A stretch of DNA of 64,000 nucleotides from NCBI RefSeq assembly GCF_033958435.1, contig NC_134161.1, forward strand, positions 16,554,001-16,618,000. The letters are read 5' to 3'. Below, one piece after another: positions 1-11,865 of this stretch. The notes beneath the pieces were generated by a model that ran no database searches, was not told the origin of the DNA, and saw only the letters and a list, made by a program, of their open reading frames with translations. Made by a program: the position numbers and the translations under genes. Each line of letters starts with the position of its first letter. Position 1 is the stretch's first letter. Source of the DNA: Carettochelys insculpta. Its lineage: Eukaryota; Chordata; Testudines; Carettochelyidae.

Positions 1-1689
1 CCGCAGAGGTAGTCAAAGGAAGTAACCAAACTGAAATGAAAGGAAAATGCATGACTAGTTCTAACTTCCCTAAGAAACTTGTTACATGTGGATTCTTACC
101 CGAACTGTAAGTCAAGTAAAAAAATCATCAAAGCAAAACCACTCTTTCTCCTGATTAGAGTCAACACCTTTTCAGTTTGATCCCCAGGCGGGTTGAAGAC
201 AAAGAACTGATAGCTCCCCATTGCTCTAATACACCTCTCCATAAGTCTATAACCATTGTTGCATAACCTCCCTCCCCACACCCCATGGAAAAACAATGGA
301 TCAGAATGGTTTTCAGTACCAGCTGGTACACTCACATGTCTTTCTAGCACCCAGACGTAGAGGACAAACAACTATTTAGAAATTGTTAAGTTGATCATGC
401 GGGCATTTGGGGTTGGGGCAGGAGGAATAGCTCTCATTAGCACAATGAAAACTATAAACAGATTTATATTTCATAATTAACCTCACACAGAAGAAGAATG
501 ATACCCGCACCAAACCAGAACATACAGATTCACCAGATTATAACATTGAAATTGACAGGTTACATGAGGCATTCTGTCCAAAGGATCTCCAAGTTATGTG
601 CACTTATATTCACAAACCAATTTTCATAGAGCATGTGTGGATGGGGGCAGACACAGCACTTCACCCCCAGCCAAGGAAAGAACTTGGCATTTGCTGAGGA
701 AGAACGCTTGCCTCCCGGCTGGAGCAGCCCAGGAGGTAGTGGTTGCAGGGGTGGAAAATACACGTGCCCAGCAGAATGGAGCCCCAGTCCAGAACACTGC
801 AGAACCCCTCAGCCACCCCCCAGAATGAGACAAGCCTGTGGGCCTGGTGCAGGGCCCCCATGCAGCTCTCAGCTGCAGAGAAGAGAGAGGAAAAGTGTAA
901 GAGGTTATTCTGCCAAGGAGAGTGGAGCGAGGCGTTGTGGCCTTCCCCTGCCTCAGAAGCAGAGCAAACCTCCCAGAGGCTTTGGTGGGCAGAGTCAGAG
1001 CACCCATGCCCCACCCCTGAGATTGACACACAAGGCAGGAAGTGCCAGAGGCGGGGTACAGTGCTCATTAATAGGGTGGCCTCTAGGCCTGGCTCCTGAG
1101 AGCAGGGGCTGAATAGCCCACGCCAGACCGACAGACTGGCCAGACCAGTTGGCCAGCCACCCTGACCGAACCCCAGAGGAGTGTCCAGGCTTGCTGCTTG
1201 CCTGCTACCTGGGGGGCCCAGACCTACCTGAGCCCCTGACCCACTGCAGCTTCACCAGCAGGAAGGCCCTGATCTGCCCGAGTCTCTGCACCAGCTGTCC
1301 ACCTGCTACCCAGATAACGTGGCCTGCCCACCCTCCCGGATGGCCCCACACTGATGGAGTTGGAGGCAGGGAGAGCCCCCCCCCCACCCCCGCGCAGCCC
1401 ATATCAGCATGTTGTGGCCTGGATCACCGCAGCTAGCGACGGCTGCTGTTGGGGCCCTGGGCTGGCACAGTGGAGTGGCTGGGCCTGCAACCCCCTGCCT
1501 GTGCACACCCCAACTGACTTGTTTGGTGGTTTGCTGCCCTGCCCTGCCCCGCCCCGCCCCAGGGCCCGGGCCTTGCATACTGCTTATCTGCTCAGCCCTG
1601 AAAGACTGCTGCCCTGCCCTGAACTGGGCAGCTCTGAGGCTGTAGTGAGGTGCTGTGGACTTCCCCTGCCCTAGAGGGTGAACCCCTAA
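1..1689. other. Unrecognised, probably single-copy DNA
   Basis: No exon, RNA gene or repeat family that I recognise. From about 620 on the stretch is GC-rich and several overlapping frames stay open on both strands, as expected by chance at this composition; none carries a recognisable domain. It contains a C-run with interspersed A at about 1377-1396 and short CTGCC/CCCCG direct repeats at about 1536-1562. Confidence 0.5.
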
Positions 1690-1690
1690 C

Positions 1691-2317
1691 AGTGGTTTTC
1701 AACCAGCGTGCCACAGCACACTGGTGTGCTATGAGAACCGTACAAGCGTGCCATGAAATATCCTCAATTTCCCCTTGCTGTGTCTCTTTGCAGGGCCACC
1801 GCGGGGTCTCTGTAAACGGCCCCCATGAGGGGAAATGCAGGACCCCATTCATGTCGGGAGGCAATTGAAATGCTGCTTCCTGACCTGAACGAGCTGGCGG
1901 GGACCCCACTCCCTCTCCCTCTCCCTGCTGTGGCAAGCGGGAGGGACAGAGCCTGTTGGAGATGGGATGTGGTTTAAATGCCGCGTCCTGGCTCCAAAGG
2001 GCTGGTGGGGAGGGGAGCCGCTTTCGACGGTTACTCTGTTACTCAGCACCCCTCGCACGGCGCTGAGCAGGTTGAAAATGTGTCTGTGCTCGCTGTGGAA
2101 GACGGTGTGTTCTGCGGTGGATGCGAAGCATTAATGCATTTGTTTAGCTTGTTGTGTGCACGGCTCTGGTGCACACCTCTCTAGCAAGGCCGTCACCATG
2201 GGACAGGTAAATCAGCGTGATGCTTCTGAGCGATCGAGTCAGCTGCCGAACGCGGGCGTGCTGGGGATTGTTCATCTCAGTGAAGGTGCCGAGGTGCCCG
2301 AAAGGTTGGGAACCACT
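1691..2317. mobile_element. hAT-type non-autonomous DNA transposon, full length
   Basis: The ends are inverted: AGTGGTTTTCAACC on the left and GGTTGGGAACCACT on the right (2304-2317). The flanking octamers, CCCCTAAC at 1683-1690 and GCCCTAAT at 2318-2325, agree at six of eight positions, as expected for an aged 8-bp hAT target duplication. The element is about 627 bp and I see no transposase, so it would have depended on an enzyme encoded elsewhere. The left 110 bases recur at 56876-57252, which supports a repeat family. Superfamily assignment rests on end sequence and duplication length. Confidence 0.72.
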
Positions 2318-2325
2318 GCCCTAAT

Positions 2326-3450
2326 GCACAGCCACTGGGGCTCTGCCCACGCCCTGGGCCTGTGGCCGAGGCTGGGCCTAAAGCTGGAGGGGAACAATGA
2401 CTGGTGTCATTCTCCTTGGCTCACACACGCATCCTCTGGGGTGTGCGTCAAGGCTGGGCCTCGCTTCCCCCCATACACACTTGCTGGAGCAAAGCTAGAG
2501 TGTTCAGCCTGTCAGCTGACATGACCAGAGCTGTCTCCCCGCCAGCACTGGCACAGCCGGGCTGAAAATGCCATGCAGAGACCTCAGCAGCAATACTCCA
2601 CCTGTCAGACTCATGCCCTGCCAGGCCCATGCTGGGACCCGTCCCCTTCCCCTCATACTGCAGTGGAGAGCAGCCCTGCCTGGGGCTGGCTTAGCCGGGC
2701 GGCAGGAGGAAGGAAGCACGGCCAGTCAGGTGGAGGGAAGGGTACATGGGTGACGGGTGAAAGCCTCCAACTCTGCCCCTCCCGCCTGAGGCCCCATGGG
2801 AGCCAAGTGCCCCCACTGTAGGGACAGGCTAGGCCCCCCCCCGTGGGCAGCGTGGCCACACCCTTCCCCACTAGGGGCACAGGGGCAAGGGAGGGCAGCA
2901 CACAGCCCGAGCCTCCCCAGCCCACAGAGAACTGGCGGTTTATGTCCTGGTTCGGCTCCCAAGCAGGCCCTTTGAACGGGTAGCAGGAGCAGGTCCCTGG
3001 GGGTGAGCTGCGGTTTGCGCTTTCAACCAAAGCTGCTTTGACATGACAAAGGGGCCGGGGACAGAAAACTGACACATTCCAAACCCAGCTTTCTGCCCCG
3101 GGGGTGGGGGGTGGGATGCTGAAACAGATCACAAACCCAAAAATGGACATCAAGTGATGTCAATCCCCCACAACAAGCCATTAACAGGCGCATCGCCCAT
3201 CGGAAATGGCTTGAACAAATTAAATGACTTAGCAGCTGCTAGGAAAGAGCCTTCACAAAAAAGAAATCAGGCAGGAATTTAAACTCTTTCCAGCAGCTTG
3301 TGGGAGAAGCCCTGCTGGAGCCCACATGGCGCACGTCCTTCTGGTCAGCACAGAGGCAGACTTCATGTGGGGAGGCTGCAAAGCCAGAGCGAGTCAGGTT
3401 TAAAAACGCAAAAGGGGTTGGGGTGGGAAATCACACTTCTAATCCCTCTG
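2326..3450. other. Unrecognised GC-rich DNA
   Basis: No repeat or gene recognised. Open frames on the minus strand (up to 166 codons, 2653-3153) have no domain signature and overlap frames on the other strand. A C-run lies at about 2831-2841. Confidence 0.45.
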
Positions 3451-3493
3451 CACAGACACATGCACATGCACACGCACACGCACACACACACTC
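3451..3493. repeat. Imperfect (CA)n microsatellite
   Basis: CA dinucleotides interrupted by TG and G (CACATGCACATGCACACGCA, then a run of CA). Weaker CA-rich sequence with AGACA words continues to about 3620. It produces a His/Thr-rich open frame on the plus strand that should not be read as a gene. Confidence 0.75.
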
Positions 3494-4039
3494 AGACAAA
3501 TGCACAACCACACACTGGCACTCACAAATACAGACACAAAGAGACCCTCGCACACACTCTCAGACACAAGAAGATGAACTTGGACACATGCTTAGATGCA
3601 CAATCAGGCACTCACAAACAGATGGACATCTGCCCTCCTTTTGGAGTTGCTACCACAGGGTCCAGCTGAAGGATTCCTTTCTCAGAGCTGGGCCAAACCC
3701 TGACCTCTGCATGTTGACTTCCTTGCTACTTCCAATAAATCATGTCCTTATTAACCCCAGGTCAGACCCAAGCCAAGACAGATCCAATTTTCCAGGTGTT
3801 GTTCAGATGCTGTTAAAACGTACTGAGAATCTGCTCCAACAGGGCAGGAGATATTCACCAGCAGGGGCTGCAATCTCAGCAAACTCCATGAAAATCTCCA
3901 TCTCCAAGAGAATCCACACCAAATCATGATTCAGCTCCCAGTTCACACACAGAAGACCAGCCAGATATAGGTCCAGATGCAGATCCATGCACCAATCTGG
4001 GAGCTATCACTAATCTCAGATGCTTCAACATCTTAAAAA
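3494..4039. other. Unrecognised DNA after CA-rich tract
   Basis: Loose ACACA/CAGACA repeats fade out by about 3620. The rest shows no feature I recognise. The plus-strand frame 3300-3929 (209 codons) crosses the CA tract and is low complexity in the middle. Confidence 0.4.
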
Positions 4040-5130
4040 AATAAGAACACAAGAACAGCCAGACTGGGTCAGACCAAAGGTCCATCTAGCCTAGCATCCT
4101 GCCTTCCAACAGAGGCCAATGCCAGGTGCCCCAGAGGGAGAGAACAGAACTGGTAATCATCAAAACAATCCTTCTTCCATCATCCATTTTCAGCCTTTGA
4201 CAAACAGAGGCCAGGGACACCGTTCCTGCCCATCCTGGTTAATAGCCACTGGTGGACCTGACCTCCATGAATTTATCTAGTTCTTTTCTGAACCGTGTTA
4301 AAGTCCTGGCCTTCTTGACCTCCTCCAGCCAGGAGTTCCACAGGCCGACCGTGCCCTGTGCCAAGAAAAACTTCCTTTTGTTAGTTTTAAACCTGCTACC
4401 CATTAATTTTGTTTGGCGACCCCTAGTTCTTATGGGAACAGGTAAATAACTTTTCCTTATTCAGTTTCTCCACCCCTTTCATGACTATATAGGCCTCTAT
4501 CTTATCCCTCCTTAGTTTCAGCTTAGAAAAGAAGTCCCAGTCTTTTTAACCCTTCTTCACATGGCACCCATTCCAAACCCTTAATCATTCTGTTGCCCTT
4601 TTCTGAACCTTTTCCAATGCCAGTCTTTTAGAGATGAGGTGACCACCTCTGTATGCAGTGTTCAAGGGATTATTTCTAGAGGCAGTAAGATATTCTCAAT
4701 CTTATTCTCTATTCCTTTTTTAATGATCCTCAACACTCTGCTTTGTTGACAACTGCTGCACATTGAGAGGATGTTTTCAGAGAACTATTAACAATGACTC
4801 CAAGAGCTCTCTCATGAGTGGTTATAGCTACATTGGTCCCCGCCACTAAGCCTCTGCACACTTGGATCATGCTGGGCTGAGCAGTCCCACCCACGCCAGG
4901 TGCGCTGGGCAAAGAGTGGCAGGGCCCCAAGGTGTTTCTGTCTCAGGGTCATGTGCAGTCTCACTACTGAAAGCCTGTACCAGCGGGTGGGGGGGCTTCA
5001 GGGTGATCTCCCACCTCAGTGCAGTGTTGACTCATGCTCAGCTTGTGGTCCATTGTTACCCCCTAGATCCTGTTCTGCAGTGCTCCTTCCCAGGATGCCC
5101 ACAATTATACCTCAGATGATTTTGCCTTTC
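4040..5130 (-). mobile_element. CR1 LINE, 3' part, minus strand
   Basis: On the plus strand this reads as the reverse complement of a reptile-type CR1 3' region. It starts with the ACTGGGTCAGACCAAAGGTC block, then GCCAGGTGCCCCAGAGGGAG, the GACCTCCATGAATTTATC block and CCTTTTGTTAGTTTTAAACC. Towards 4620-4860 the reverse-transcriptase-side sequence is diverged (AACAATGACTCCAAGAGCTC). The block 4990-5130, with AGCTTGTGGTCCATTGTTAC, resembles further upstream CR1, but 4860-4990 is too diverged for me to place. No frame survives. Right boundary is uncertain. Confidence 0.82.
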
Positions 5131-5653
5131 CCCCTCTGAGCTGTTTCCAGGTGCGTGTGGTCTCTAGAGTTTATCCTTGGGCCTCTGCTAACACTAACTG
5201 CAGTTTTTCCTCATTTCTTGAGAATCACATTTCTTTCACTTGCCATAGGAGGCTCGAGATTTTTATTTTTGCATGTTCGGAAAACGTCAGACTCCTTAGA
5301 AATTGATACAAACATTTACATTGAACAGGGATTTGTCCAAATTTACACATTCAGGGCAAAAAGTGTGCTGGGCTTTTGGCAAATGCTGCCTGCACACACT
5401 TTTCTGTTCCCATTTTAATGGAATGAATGTTATTATCATCTCATTACTATTTGAGATCTAACCCAGATAGCGATGGAGGAAGGGTTAAGCAGATTAGAGC
5501 AGTCGGTTTTAGAACTGAGCAATACTAAAGCCTTGTGGTGAGAGAATTTCTGCATTGGTTTATACAAAAGACAATCATCACTGCCTTTCCCATCCTCTTC
5601 CTGACAGAAGCCATAGCAGGGAGAAGGTCCCTGACTGAAGTTAACTATCTATG
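5131..5653. other. Unrecognised DNA
   Basis: No repeat family or exon recognised. It may include more diverged CR1 at its left edge. AT-richer than the first 4 kb. Confidence 0.4.
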
Positions 5654-5858
5654 CTGGGGGTTCTCAAACTGGGGGTCATGACCCCTCAAGGGGTTATGAG
5701 GTTACTAGATGGGGGTTGTGAGCTGTCAGCCTCCCTCAAACCCTGCCTTGCCTCCAGCATTTGTCAAGTATCAAGAAGTGTTTTTAATGTGTAAGGAGGT
5801 TTCCACTCCTCGCAGGCTTGCTGTGTGAAGGGGGTCACCAATACAGAAATCTGAGATC
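5654..5858. mobile_element. hAT-like short element
   Basis: The left end, CTGGGGGTTCTCAAACTGGG, matches the general hAT/Charlie-type end CAGGGGTTCTCAAAC. The internal GGGTCATGACCCCTCAAGGG is palindromic, and the right end fades at CACCAATACAGAAATCTGAGA, where a TTTGAGAACC-type end would be expected. About 205 bp with no coding capacity. The right end is decayed, so I cannot read a target duplication. Confidence 0.6.
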
Positions 5859-7085
5859 TAAGTTATGTAGAAGTCCTCCTTTTTGATCCTACCATTCTCT
5901 CTGCCTGAAGCAGAACAAAGCTCACCAGCCCACGCACTTCAGAAAAGCTGTCCCCACTGCACCCCAGTCCTCCAAGGCAAAGCTGCCTTCATGCTTTGTT
6001 AGGTGAACTAAATTCCCCTACAAACTTCAAACTAGCAGAAGTACGGACAGGAACAATTGGCACCTGAACTCTCAGCTGTACAGGCCAAGGGAGGACACAT
6101 ACATGTTTCATTTGCCATGGGAGCTAAACCCAGCGAAGGCTGTTTAGAGGGCCACTGCAGGGCTCAAAATACATCCAAAGTTACGGTTTCTGCTACTGCT
6201 TTAACTTGGGGCTTTTGCTGCACACCTTTATCTTCCACGGAACGGATTCAACAAGAGAGGAGCAAAGCTTGGATCACATGTGGGTGGCCTTAAGTGGCCC
6301 AGTAACCCAAGAGTGTCCTGACAACATATCTCTTGCCTCCAACAGAGCTTCTAAGAACTGTGTCCATCTCACAGGGGCTATGGGCTGGGGGTCCACCTCA
6401 CAATGGTTGAATTAGGAGAAACGACATAAGCTCAAACACAGACGGGACTGAATCCTGCCACTGGCGCATTGGGCAGTGCCACAGAAACCCTCCAGATTGC
6501 TCATAGAATAAGGCACAGCTCCCTGGGAGCAGGGGTGGCAGACTCAGCTGCAAGTTCACGCTCCCTCATGTGGGTTATTTTTGTGTTGGTGGCCCTGAGA
6601 CTAATGTTTCCCAAATGCTCCAGACCTCATTTATGCGTGAGCAGCAACCTTCTGTTACGCTGGCCCAGGAGCACCCCCTCGTGGTGGTGCTGTTATTTGC
6701 TTGTTGCGTACCTCAAACACAGCACAGCAAAGAAGGACCCAACATGGCATTCTCCTGAATTCAGAGGGTTACTGTTTAGTGGAGGAAAGGCAATCCAGAT
6801 GAGCAAGGAATAATTCCACCCTACATCTGAGCTTTCAAAGCTTCCTGGTGTAGTGTCGTCAATGTGGATAAATATGCAGTGTAGGAAATTGAGTACTTTC
6901 TCCCCTTTCATATAAATAAAAAGCAGATAAACACAACTGTTTCAGCTGGCAGAGTTCAGTGCAGCTCAAATTTCCATATCACCTTTCATAGATGTCCTGA
7001 ATGGATCATCGTCAGCAGGATTTCAAGCTCGGACCTCAGATTCTCCACTGCTAGAGCTAGAGAACCCAGGGGTTACAGCACATGA
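5859..7085. other. Unrecognised DNA
   Basis: No family recognised. Open frames of up to 114 codons (6469-6813, plus) have no domain signature. Confidence 0.4.
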
Positions 7086-7683
7086 GAGGCTGGATATGAG
7101 TCAACACTGTGCCCTTGTAGCCAAGCAGGCTAATGGCATACTGGGGTGCCTTAGGAGGAGCATTTCCAGCTCATCTAGAGAAACTGTTATTCCTCTCTGT
7201 TCAGCAGTGGTGAGGCCACAGTTCTGGGTCCCCCAGTACAGAAACAATGTGGATGCATTGGAGATGGGCCGGAGGAGGGTAACCAAACTGATTAAGGGTC
7301 TGGAGCACATGACTCATGAAGAAAGGAGGGATCTGCGATTATTAAAGTTTGCAAAAGAGTGAGGGGGGATTTGATAGCAGCCTTCAGCTTCCTGAAGGGA
7401 GACTCTAAAGAGGATGGAGAGAGGCTGTTCTCAGTAGTGGTAGATGACAGAACAAGCAGCAGCGGTCTCAAGTTACTGCGGGAGATATCTAGATTGGATA
7501 TAATGAAAATCTATTTCCCTGGGCAGGCGGTGAAGCACTGAAATGCGTTACCTAGAGAGGTCCCTAGAGGTTTTTAAGTCCTGGCTGGAATGATTTAGTT
7601 GGTGTTGGTCCTGCTTCAGGCAGGGGCTGGACTTGATGACCTCCTGAGGTCTCTTCCAGCCCTAGAATTCTCTGATTCTATGG
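7086..7683 (+). mobile_element. CR1 LINE, 3' end of ORF2 and 3' UTR, plus strand
   Basis: The plus strand translates in pieces to the C-terminal end of the CR1 reverse-transcriptase protein. The motif QHCALVAKQANGILGCL starts near 7099, and ALEMGRRRVTKLIKGLEHMT follows near 7253. A frame change near 7360 then gives RGDLIAAFSFLKGDSKEDGE. The untranslated end runs through GACCTCCTGAGGTCTCTTCC and finishes with the CR1-type repeat TCTGATTCTATGG. The 3' end is intact and the 5' side truncated, as is usual for CR1. Confidence 0.92.
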
Positions 7684-8184
7684 TTTCTGCTTGCATGCAG
7701 TGCAGACATTTTGCTGCAAAGCAGGAGGCTTTGTCAGAGACTGCCAATGTAAGTCAGAAAAAAAATCATAATTACAGAACAAATAAATATTTTGAAAAAT
7801 GAGACCTGGAGTGTTGCTCAATCCATCTGTATCCAAAGAACCCGTCGTTCACTGTGTCCTGCTTTCCAGCATGGCTTCCAGAGGCACCCCTCCCGTGCAC
7901 ACTTTCCATCTTTAGTGACTTCTGTCTCTCAATGGGGTGTTCTGTAGGAATGTTCTTTGAATGCTGCCCAGAGAGGATGCTGGCAAAAATAGCTGAGCTG
8001 CAAATTCGCTTTCTCTTAGATGACTTTTGCACAATAATTCCTCCCCCTGCCTGATCCTCAAACACATCGCCACAAAAGCAGTATGTTGACGTTGCTCACT
8101 GCTATCTTTGGTATCAAAAGGAACAACAGCCACTTGTAAATGAGTAGGAGGTGTTTAGACTGTTGGGAAGAATTTTACTGTGAT
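7684..8184. other. Unrecognised DNA
   Basis: Single-copy in this window. No gene or repeat recognised. Confidence 0.4.
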
Positions 8185-8490
8185 TGTGCCCTCCGTGCAT
8201 ATTCGGAACTGGGGCACAGTGACACTACAAAAAGGTGATGGACAAACTGGAGAGAATCAAGCAGAAGGGAAAATGATTACGGGGCTGGAGCACGTGATTT
8301 AGGAGAGGCTGAGGGAAGTGGGATTATTTAGTCTACAGACGAGAAGAGTGAGGGGCAATTTGATAGCAGCCTTCAAACACCTGAAGAGGTGTTGCAAGGA
8401 GGATGGAGACAGGCTGTTCTCAGTGGTGACAGATGACAGAGCAAGTTGTAGGAGGGGAGATCTAGGTTCGATATAAAGAAAAACTGTCTC
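8185..8490 (+). mobile_element. CR1 LINE fragment, plus strand, truncated at both ends
   Basis: Diverged match to the CR1 C-terminal region: GGGGCTGGAGCACGTGATTT, then GGGGCAATTTGATAGCAGCC (cf. 7370-7386), then GATGGAGACAGGCTGTTCTC. It breaks off after AAAGAAAAACTGTC and lacks the 3' UTR, so the 3' side has been deleted or replaced. No frame is open. Confidence 0.8.
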
Positions 8491-8678
8491 TTGCTAGGAA
8501 GCTGCCATGTAAACTGGGCCACTCATTGCAAACAGACAAGTGAACATTTCTGTTGCTTTCAGTCATACAAAGGGTTTTTTTTTTAAATAGGAGATTGGTC
8601 CACACCGTGAACCCATTTTCTGTCCCAATACAGAGCACCGCTGACGCCATCGTTAACTTTGCTATTTGTTCCCTTGAT

Positions 8679-9038
8679 CAGTGTTTCCACAGAACCCCAG
8701 GGTGCCACAAAGTGAAAATACGGGTTCCGCAGTCAGGGATCGGCAACCTGTGCCTCCAGAGTCACATGCAGCTTAAGGAGCCATTTTTGGCTCTGGATGT
8801 TGCTGCCACTGACTCTTCTGTAGCTCCCTGTCCTGCCACCAGTGGAAGGGGAGTCAGACAGGTCATGCATCGGGCCTCTGGGGCTAGAGTAGAAAGAGCA
8901 GAGCTACGCTCGTCTGCCACGGGGGGTGAGATATTTGGGTGGGTTTGGAGCTGAGAGAGGTTAAAGAGTTATTAGTGGTCAGCAAAATTCTTTCAAGTTT
9001 AAAAGGTTTCTGTGGCAAAATGAAATTGGGAAACACTG
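8679..9038. mobile_element. hAT-type non-autonomous element
   Basis: The left end is CAGTGTTTCCACAG; the right end reads TTGGGAAACACTG, i.e. CAGTGTTTCCCAA on the other strand. The 8-bp flanks CCCTTGAT (8671-8678) and CTCTAGAT (9039-9046) agree at six of eight positions. Just inside the left end, the block GGGATCGGCAACCTGTGCCT (8725-8744) is itself like the start of another hAT family and resembles 58530-58590, so a second element may be nested here. No transposase frame. Confidence 0.65.
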
Positions 9039-9046
9039 CTCTAGAT

Positions 9047-9742
9047 TGTCTGTGTCCCCAGGTTTCTCCTGGGCAATCTCTCACTTGGCACCCCCTTCCC
9101 TAGTCAGCTCCACAAGCACTTGGAAGTGATGGGGCAATGGAGCAAACTCAGCCCAGGGCCATACAAGGCACCTGGGTGCAGGTACCTTCTGTCAGAAGGT
9201 GCATATCAAAGGCAGAGTTTACAAAACTGCATTGGGAATAGTGCAATTATCTCCTCTTACCACATTTCTTTGCCCTGAGTGAGGTTTAATTAAAGCCAAG
9301 TAAAAACACAGAGGAGTCACTATTTCAGATATCATCCCACTGCCTGCTGCTAAAAGAGAAAAAGAAAACCTTTATCAGGGACTTCTTAACTTCTTTAATT
9401 TACTGGAAGGACTTGCCAGCTCAGCTGGATGTTATTCCTCTATAAAATTTCCTTTAAAGAATATATATATTAGCTAATCCCTCCTAATCTCCTTGAGTTG
9501 CACCTAAACCATGATATCTAGCATAGGACCTTTTCATTAAAAGTCGTTCCTATGGCAACAGCATTGTTTGAGTCAGTCAAGAGAAAACATACTGCATGAG
9601 AACATATTTATTTTTGCTTAATTTGCTTCCGTATTTTACACTGACACATGCTAATAGCTCCTAGGCCAACTCTGCAGTACCAGTGAGGGCCGGGTACAAC
9701 GAGATGGCAGTAAACATAGCAGAAAATCTCCCCCATGCAAAG
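9047..9742. other. Unrecognised AT-rich DNA
   Basis: Contains a short (TA)5-like tract near 9459-9471 and TTTAATTAAAG near 9287. No gene or repeat family recognised. Confidence 0.4.
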
Positions 9743-9905
9743 AGCCATAGGTTTTGAGGTCACAAGGGATCATTCTGATCTTCCAGTCTGACCTCCAGAG
9801 GCCAGAGAGCCTGACACAGTGATTCTTGCCTCAAACCAGTAACTTGTGTCTGAGCCAGGGAATTGTTTTTCCAAAGACATCCAGTATTGATTTAAGGACT
9901 CCTAG
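9743..9905 (-). mobile_element. CR1-like LINE 3' end, minus strand, older subfamily
   Basis: Plus-strand text reads GGTCACAAGGGATCATTCTG, TCTGACCTCCAGAGGCCAGA, then AACTTGTGTCTGAGCC and AAGACATCCAGTATTGATTT. This is the reverse complement of a diverged reptile CR1 3' end. A related copy lies at 29081-29690. No frame. Confidence 0.68.
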
Positions 9906-9915
9906 TAAGAGAACC

Positions 9916-9938
9916 ACAGAACACTGGGACTGGAAGGG
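9916..9938 (-). mobile_element. 23-base CR1 3' end in inverted orientation
   Basis: The 23 bases are the reverse complement of the last part of the adjacent CR1 (10028-10050), with one mismatch. See the finding on the inverted pair. It may be the remnant of an older minus-strand copy into whose end the plus-strand CR1 inserted. Confidence 0.6.
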
Positions 9939-10060
9939 AGGTTAGACAGACACATATCTAGGATGGTCTAGATGGTGCTTGGTCCTGCCATAACAGCAGG
10001 GGACTGGGCTCGATGACCTCTCGAGGCCCCTTCCAGTCCTAGTGTTCTGTCATTCTCTGT
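9939..10060 (+). mobile_element. CR1 LINE 3' end, plus strand, about 120 bp
   Basis: GGTTAGACAGACACATATCT, GGATGGTCTAGATGGTGCTT, GGGGACTGGGCTCGATGACC, CCTTCCAGTCCTAGTGTTCT. The same 3' end, in better condition, lies at 30590-30705 and 35800-35879. 5' truncated. Confidence 0.85.
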
Positions 10061-10678
10061 TTTTATTCTATTTACATTGTCAGGACAGCGTAAAGAGAAA
10101 GAACACATTTTTCTGATGTTCAGGGCTCAGTGTCCACTGGTGGGGGGCATCATTTAATTCAACTTTCGTATTAAATATTGGACCAAAAATCTCTCGAGCC
10201 ATTTTTGAGTGGGAAAAGAGGGACTGATCCACGCCTGCCCATCTCTGGAACAGTGGCGGCAATGGCAGCTGATCCCGCGAGCACCCCTCACGCCCCCCTC
10301 TGCAAGAAGCAAGCTCATCACCCCAGCGCACTCCCTGCCTGCCCTCTCTATAGGAAGCAAGCTGCCTCCCAACAGGCCCCCCACCCTCCCTGTGGGTGCA
10401 AGCTAAGGCACGCAACTTCCTGTGCACTCTTCCTAGACAGGGCTCCCCTGTAGCGCTGTGTTACACAACTGCGCACATCAGCACCAGCACATAATCAAGT
10501 AATGACAATCTGCAGCGAGGTGAGCACATGACAGAGCAGAGCCAATGGTGCACAATCACTTGACCCCAAGTCCCTAACCATGGAACTTAGCACAGGATTC
10601 ACACACTTTGTTTTACAGTTAAGTAGACTGCAGAGAGGGAAAGTCAGACAGCCCAGAGGGTAAAACTGTTCACTCCGA
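10061..10678. other. Unrecognised DNA
   Basis: No feature recognised. Open frames (for example 10080-10427, minus) have no domain signature. Confidence 0.4.
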
Positions 10679-10990
10679 GGTTATGTCCACACTAGAGGGT
10701 TTTGTCAACAAAGCCTGGGGGGCCCCCAGATTCCCAAGGCATTCTGTCAACAGTAAATTGACAGAACTCAGCTCTTTTGTCAACAGTCTTATCCTGCTCC
10801 CCACGAGGACCACCACCACTGTCGACAGAGATCTGTCCACAGAAAACTGGTCCGATGTTCCATGGGGACCTCTGTTGACAGACAGGACTTCCAGGACGCT
10901 GGGCATCCCTGTCTGCTGTGCTTTAAATTGGCCATTTTGCTGAGACAGCAGTCAGGCTGTCTGGCTGCTTTCTGCCTTGTGATCTGCTTG
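10679..10990. mobile_element. MITE-like element with GTCNACACT end
   Basis: Starts with GGTTATGTCCACACTAGAGG and carries repeated TTTTGTCAACA / TGTCAACAGT / CTGTTGACAG words in both orientations, giving an internally symmetrical structure typical of small DNA transposons in reptiles. The end resembles the GTCTACAC termini of the elements at 17421, 22751 and 55102. The right boundary is not readable; I place it near 10990 only because the characteristic words stop. Confidence 0.5.
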
Positions 10991-11494
10991 GCAGTTTGGC
11001 TGCGATCTGTTAACAGATGGATTTACTGGATGATATCTTCCAACAAAAACTTCCGTCATCAGATCCCTGTAATCTAGACAGGCAATCTTCATGTTAATTA
11101 ACTCATACACACACACGACTGGTCGCATACACATGCCTGTGCCTCAACAGATTTTAGAAGTGTCAGAAAGCAGAGAACATGAGTTGAGAACATCTACTGG
11201 GGCGGGGGTGGCTTTACATTTGATTTAAAAAAATCCAATTCAAATCACAGACTGTTTCACTCTTGTGGCAAACAAGAGGGCTGAAAATTGCTAGCTGCAA
11301 AATAAAGATTCTTTCGGGCCATGACCTGTCCTATCCCCTTCTCCTCTACGACTCAACTAGCAGCAGCCTACCGCAAATTAATGAAAACCTGTCAGCCTGG
11401 GAACACAGCAATATGGTGAACCTGGGTTGACAGAGACCTCTCAATAAATGGCTACTGCTGAGACTGGAAATCAACCCACACATGCCAGAGGGTT
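10991..11494. other. Unrecognised DNA
   Basis: Contains a short CACACACAC run near 11107-11117. No gene or repeat recognised. Confidence 0.4.
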
Positions 11495-11865
11495 TCAGAA
11501 CAGCCACACTGGGTCAGATTAATGGTTCGTCTAACCCAGCCTCCTGTCTTCCAGCAGTGGCCACCACTGGATGCCCCAAAGGGAGGGAACAGAACAGGGA
11601 ATCGTCCGTTTCCAGCTTCTGACAGAGGCTAGGGACATCTTTCCTACCTGTGCTGGCTAACTGCCATTGATGGACCTGACCTCCATGAATTTATCAAGTT
11701 CTTTTTTGAACCATGTTAAAATGCTGCTCTTCCCAAATGCCTCTGGCCAGGAGTTCCACGGGTCGATTGTGTGCTGCATGAAGAAATAGTTCCTTTTGTT
11801 TGTTTTAAATCCGCCGCACATTCATTTTATTTGGTGACTCCTAGTTCTTGTGTTATGGGAACAAG
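11495..11865 (-). mobile_element. CR1 LINE 3' part, minus strand
   Basis: Reverse complement of the same CR1 subfamily as 4040-5130: CACACTGGGTCAGATTAATG, ATGGACCTGACCTCCATGAA, GGCCAGGAGTTCCACGGG, TTCCTTTTGTTTGTTTTAAA. It stops at the GTTCTTGTGTTATGGGAACA block. No frame. Confidence 0.9.

Noticed and set aside
3300..3929. 209-codon plus-strand open frame
   Set aside because: The middle is His/Thr/Ala low complexity from the CA tract, an overlapping frame is equally open, and the rest has no recognisable domain.
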